From Morella rubra (taxonomy: Eukaryota > Streptophyta > Magnoliopsida > Fagales > Myricaceae): 64,000 nucleotides of DNA. Below are positions 63,559 to 64,000 of this stretch, in pieces. The stretch's first letter is position 1; every line of letters starts with the position of its first letter. Location of the stretch: the NCBI GenBank assembly GCA_003952965.2, contig CM025852.1:16595820-16659819 (forward strand). The letters run 5' to 3'. The notes beneath the pieces were generated by a model. The model saw nothing but the letters and a program-made list of their open reading frames with translations, was not told the DNA's origin and did no database searches. A program made the translations under genes and the position numbers.

Positions 63559-63700
63559 TCAATCGACCTGAACAATAGCACTCTTCACCAAAGTATGAGC
63601 AGGAACCAGCTTATTGTTGGACGCATTGTAGACAACATCAAGAAGACGGGTCTTTTGGGTCACAGCCTCACTCCCCCCTGAGTAGTTTCCAGTATTGCGT
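63559..63700 (-). pseudogene. Fragment of cytosolic ribosomal protein eS8 (RPS8)
   Basis: The minus strand reads [20 protein letters not shown] followed by [20 protein letters not shown] and VQVD, then a stop. This matches the core of plant 40S protein S8 ([40 protein letters not shown]) with about seven replacements in some 44 residues. It lacks both the N-terminus (MGISRDSMHK) and the rest of the protein after VQVD. The conserved Trp of YSWGS is Gly, and two residues of the ELVRTQ stretch differ. It is a truncated pseudogene or captured exon. The ORF context upstream (Ser/Leu-rich, then a Lys-rich run) is not ribosomal. Confidence 0.8.
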
Positions 63701-64000
63701 CCAGAGACCAAATCGATATGCCCACCAATTATTTTTCTCTTTATCTTCTTTTTTTTTTGGACAATATTGAAGTGAATGTCATTCATTGCCGAGGGAGAGA
63801 CAGTGAGGATGAGAGAAAGAGAGAGAGTACTAGTGGCGCCATGGGTCTGAGGAGGTGCAGAGGCTAGCGAATAGGAACTCGGGCGAGGGTGAGTTTCCAA
63901 AGTGTAGGAAAGTCCACCGTCGAACTAGACCTCTTCATAGGAGAGGTGGACCCATATGGTGCAGATTGGAAGCTTTGCAGAGCCACTTGTTTTGAAAAAT
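63701..64000. other. Flank of the eS8 fragment to window end
   Basis: A minus frame continues upstream of the eS8 piece to 63900 (starting [20 protein letters not shown]) without similarity I recognise. An AG-rich run lies at about 63810-63830. The feature may continue beyond the window. Confidence 0.3.

Noticed and set aside
1-64000. CRISPR arrays, tRNA or rRNA genes, organelle insertions
   Set aside because: No spaced identical short repeats, tRNA-like cloverleaf words or rRNA/organelle protein sequences were noticed. Repeats present are transposon-derived.

Overview
The window is nuclear DNA of a dicot plant, probably a woody one. The genes have introns and plastid-targeted products, and they sit among plant Ty3/Gypsy, Ty1/Copia, Mutator-like (MULE) and endogenous caulimovirid sequences. 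It is an assembly of three contigs: 1-25895, 26896-41115 and 41216-64000. They are separated by runs of exactly 1000 and exactly 100 N.

Region by region. 1-12372 is repeat-rich and holds no intact gene: a broken GRF-zinc-finger-like gene (about 1090-1917), a decayed MuDR-type transposon on the minus strand (4509-7184) with old direct repeats upstream, and a nested-palindrome MULE derivative with 9-bp flanking repeats (9029-9482). 12373-18003 is a young chromovirus-type Ty3/Gypsy element on the minus strand. Its LTRs are nearly identical, and a second partial copy is joined to its 3' LTR. 19398-24741 holds five clean exons of a BAM2-like beta-amylase (minus); the 5' exons are missing where the contig ends. 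26896-36000 has no recognisable gene. About 8 kb of it (27990-35980) is extremely G/T-rich on the plus strand and unexplained. 35985-38893 is the 3' part of a Copia element.

The last 4162 bp of contig 2 (36954-41115) reappear as the first 4162 bp of contig 3 (41216-45377) with only about seven differences. This is best read as an unmerged contig or haplotype overlap. The Copia remnant and the last exon of a small gene are therefore shown twice.

41216-64000 is the gene-bearing part, all on the minus strand. It has a three-exon gene for a 151-residue plant protein of unknown function (44340-48796), a PAM68-like photosystem II assembly gene with a reading-frame break in its acidic tract (53000-53652), and the first two exons of a plastid solanesyl diphosphate synthase with no downstream exons in sight (57351-57822). 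These are followed by a broken endogenous caulimovirid (about 59190-62240) interrupted by a 548-bp palindromic MULE derivative with perfect 9-bp target duplications, and by a short fragment of ribosomal protein eS8 (63559-63700).

Three of the host genes are linked to plastids: BAM2-like starch metabolism, PAM68 for photosystem II assembly, and solanesyl diphosphate synthase for the plastoquinone side chain. They are neighbours, not an operon-like unit. I found no tRNA, rRNA or CRISPR feature. No previously undescribed system is demonstrated. The strand-asymmetric block at 28-36 kb is the only large structure I cannot explain.
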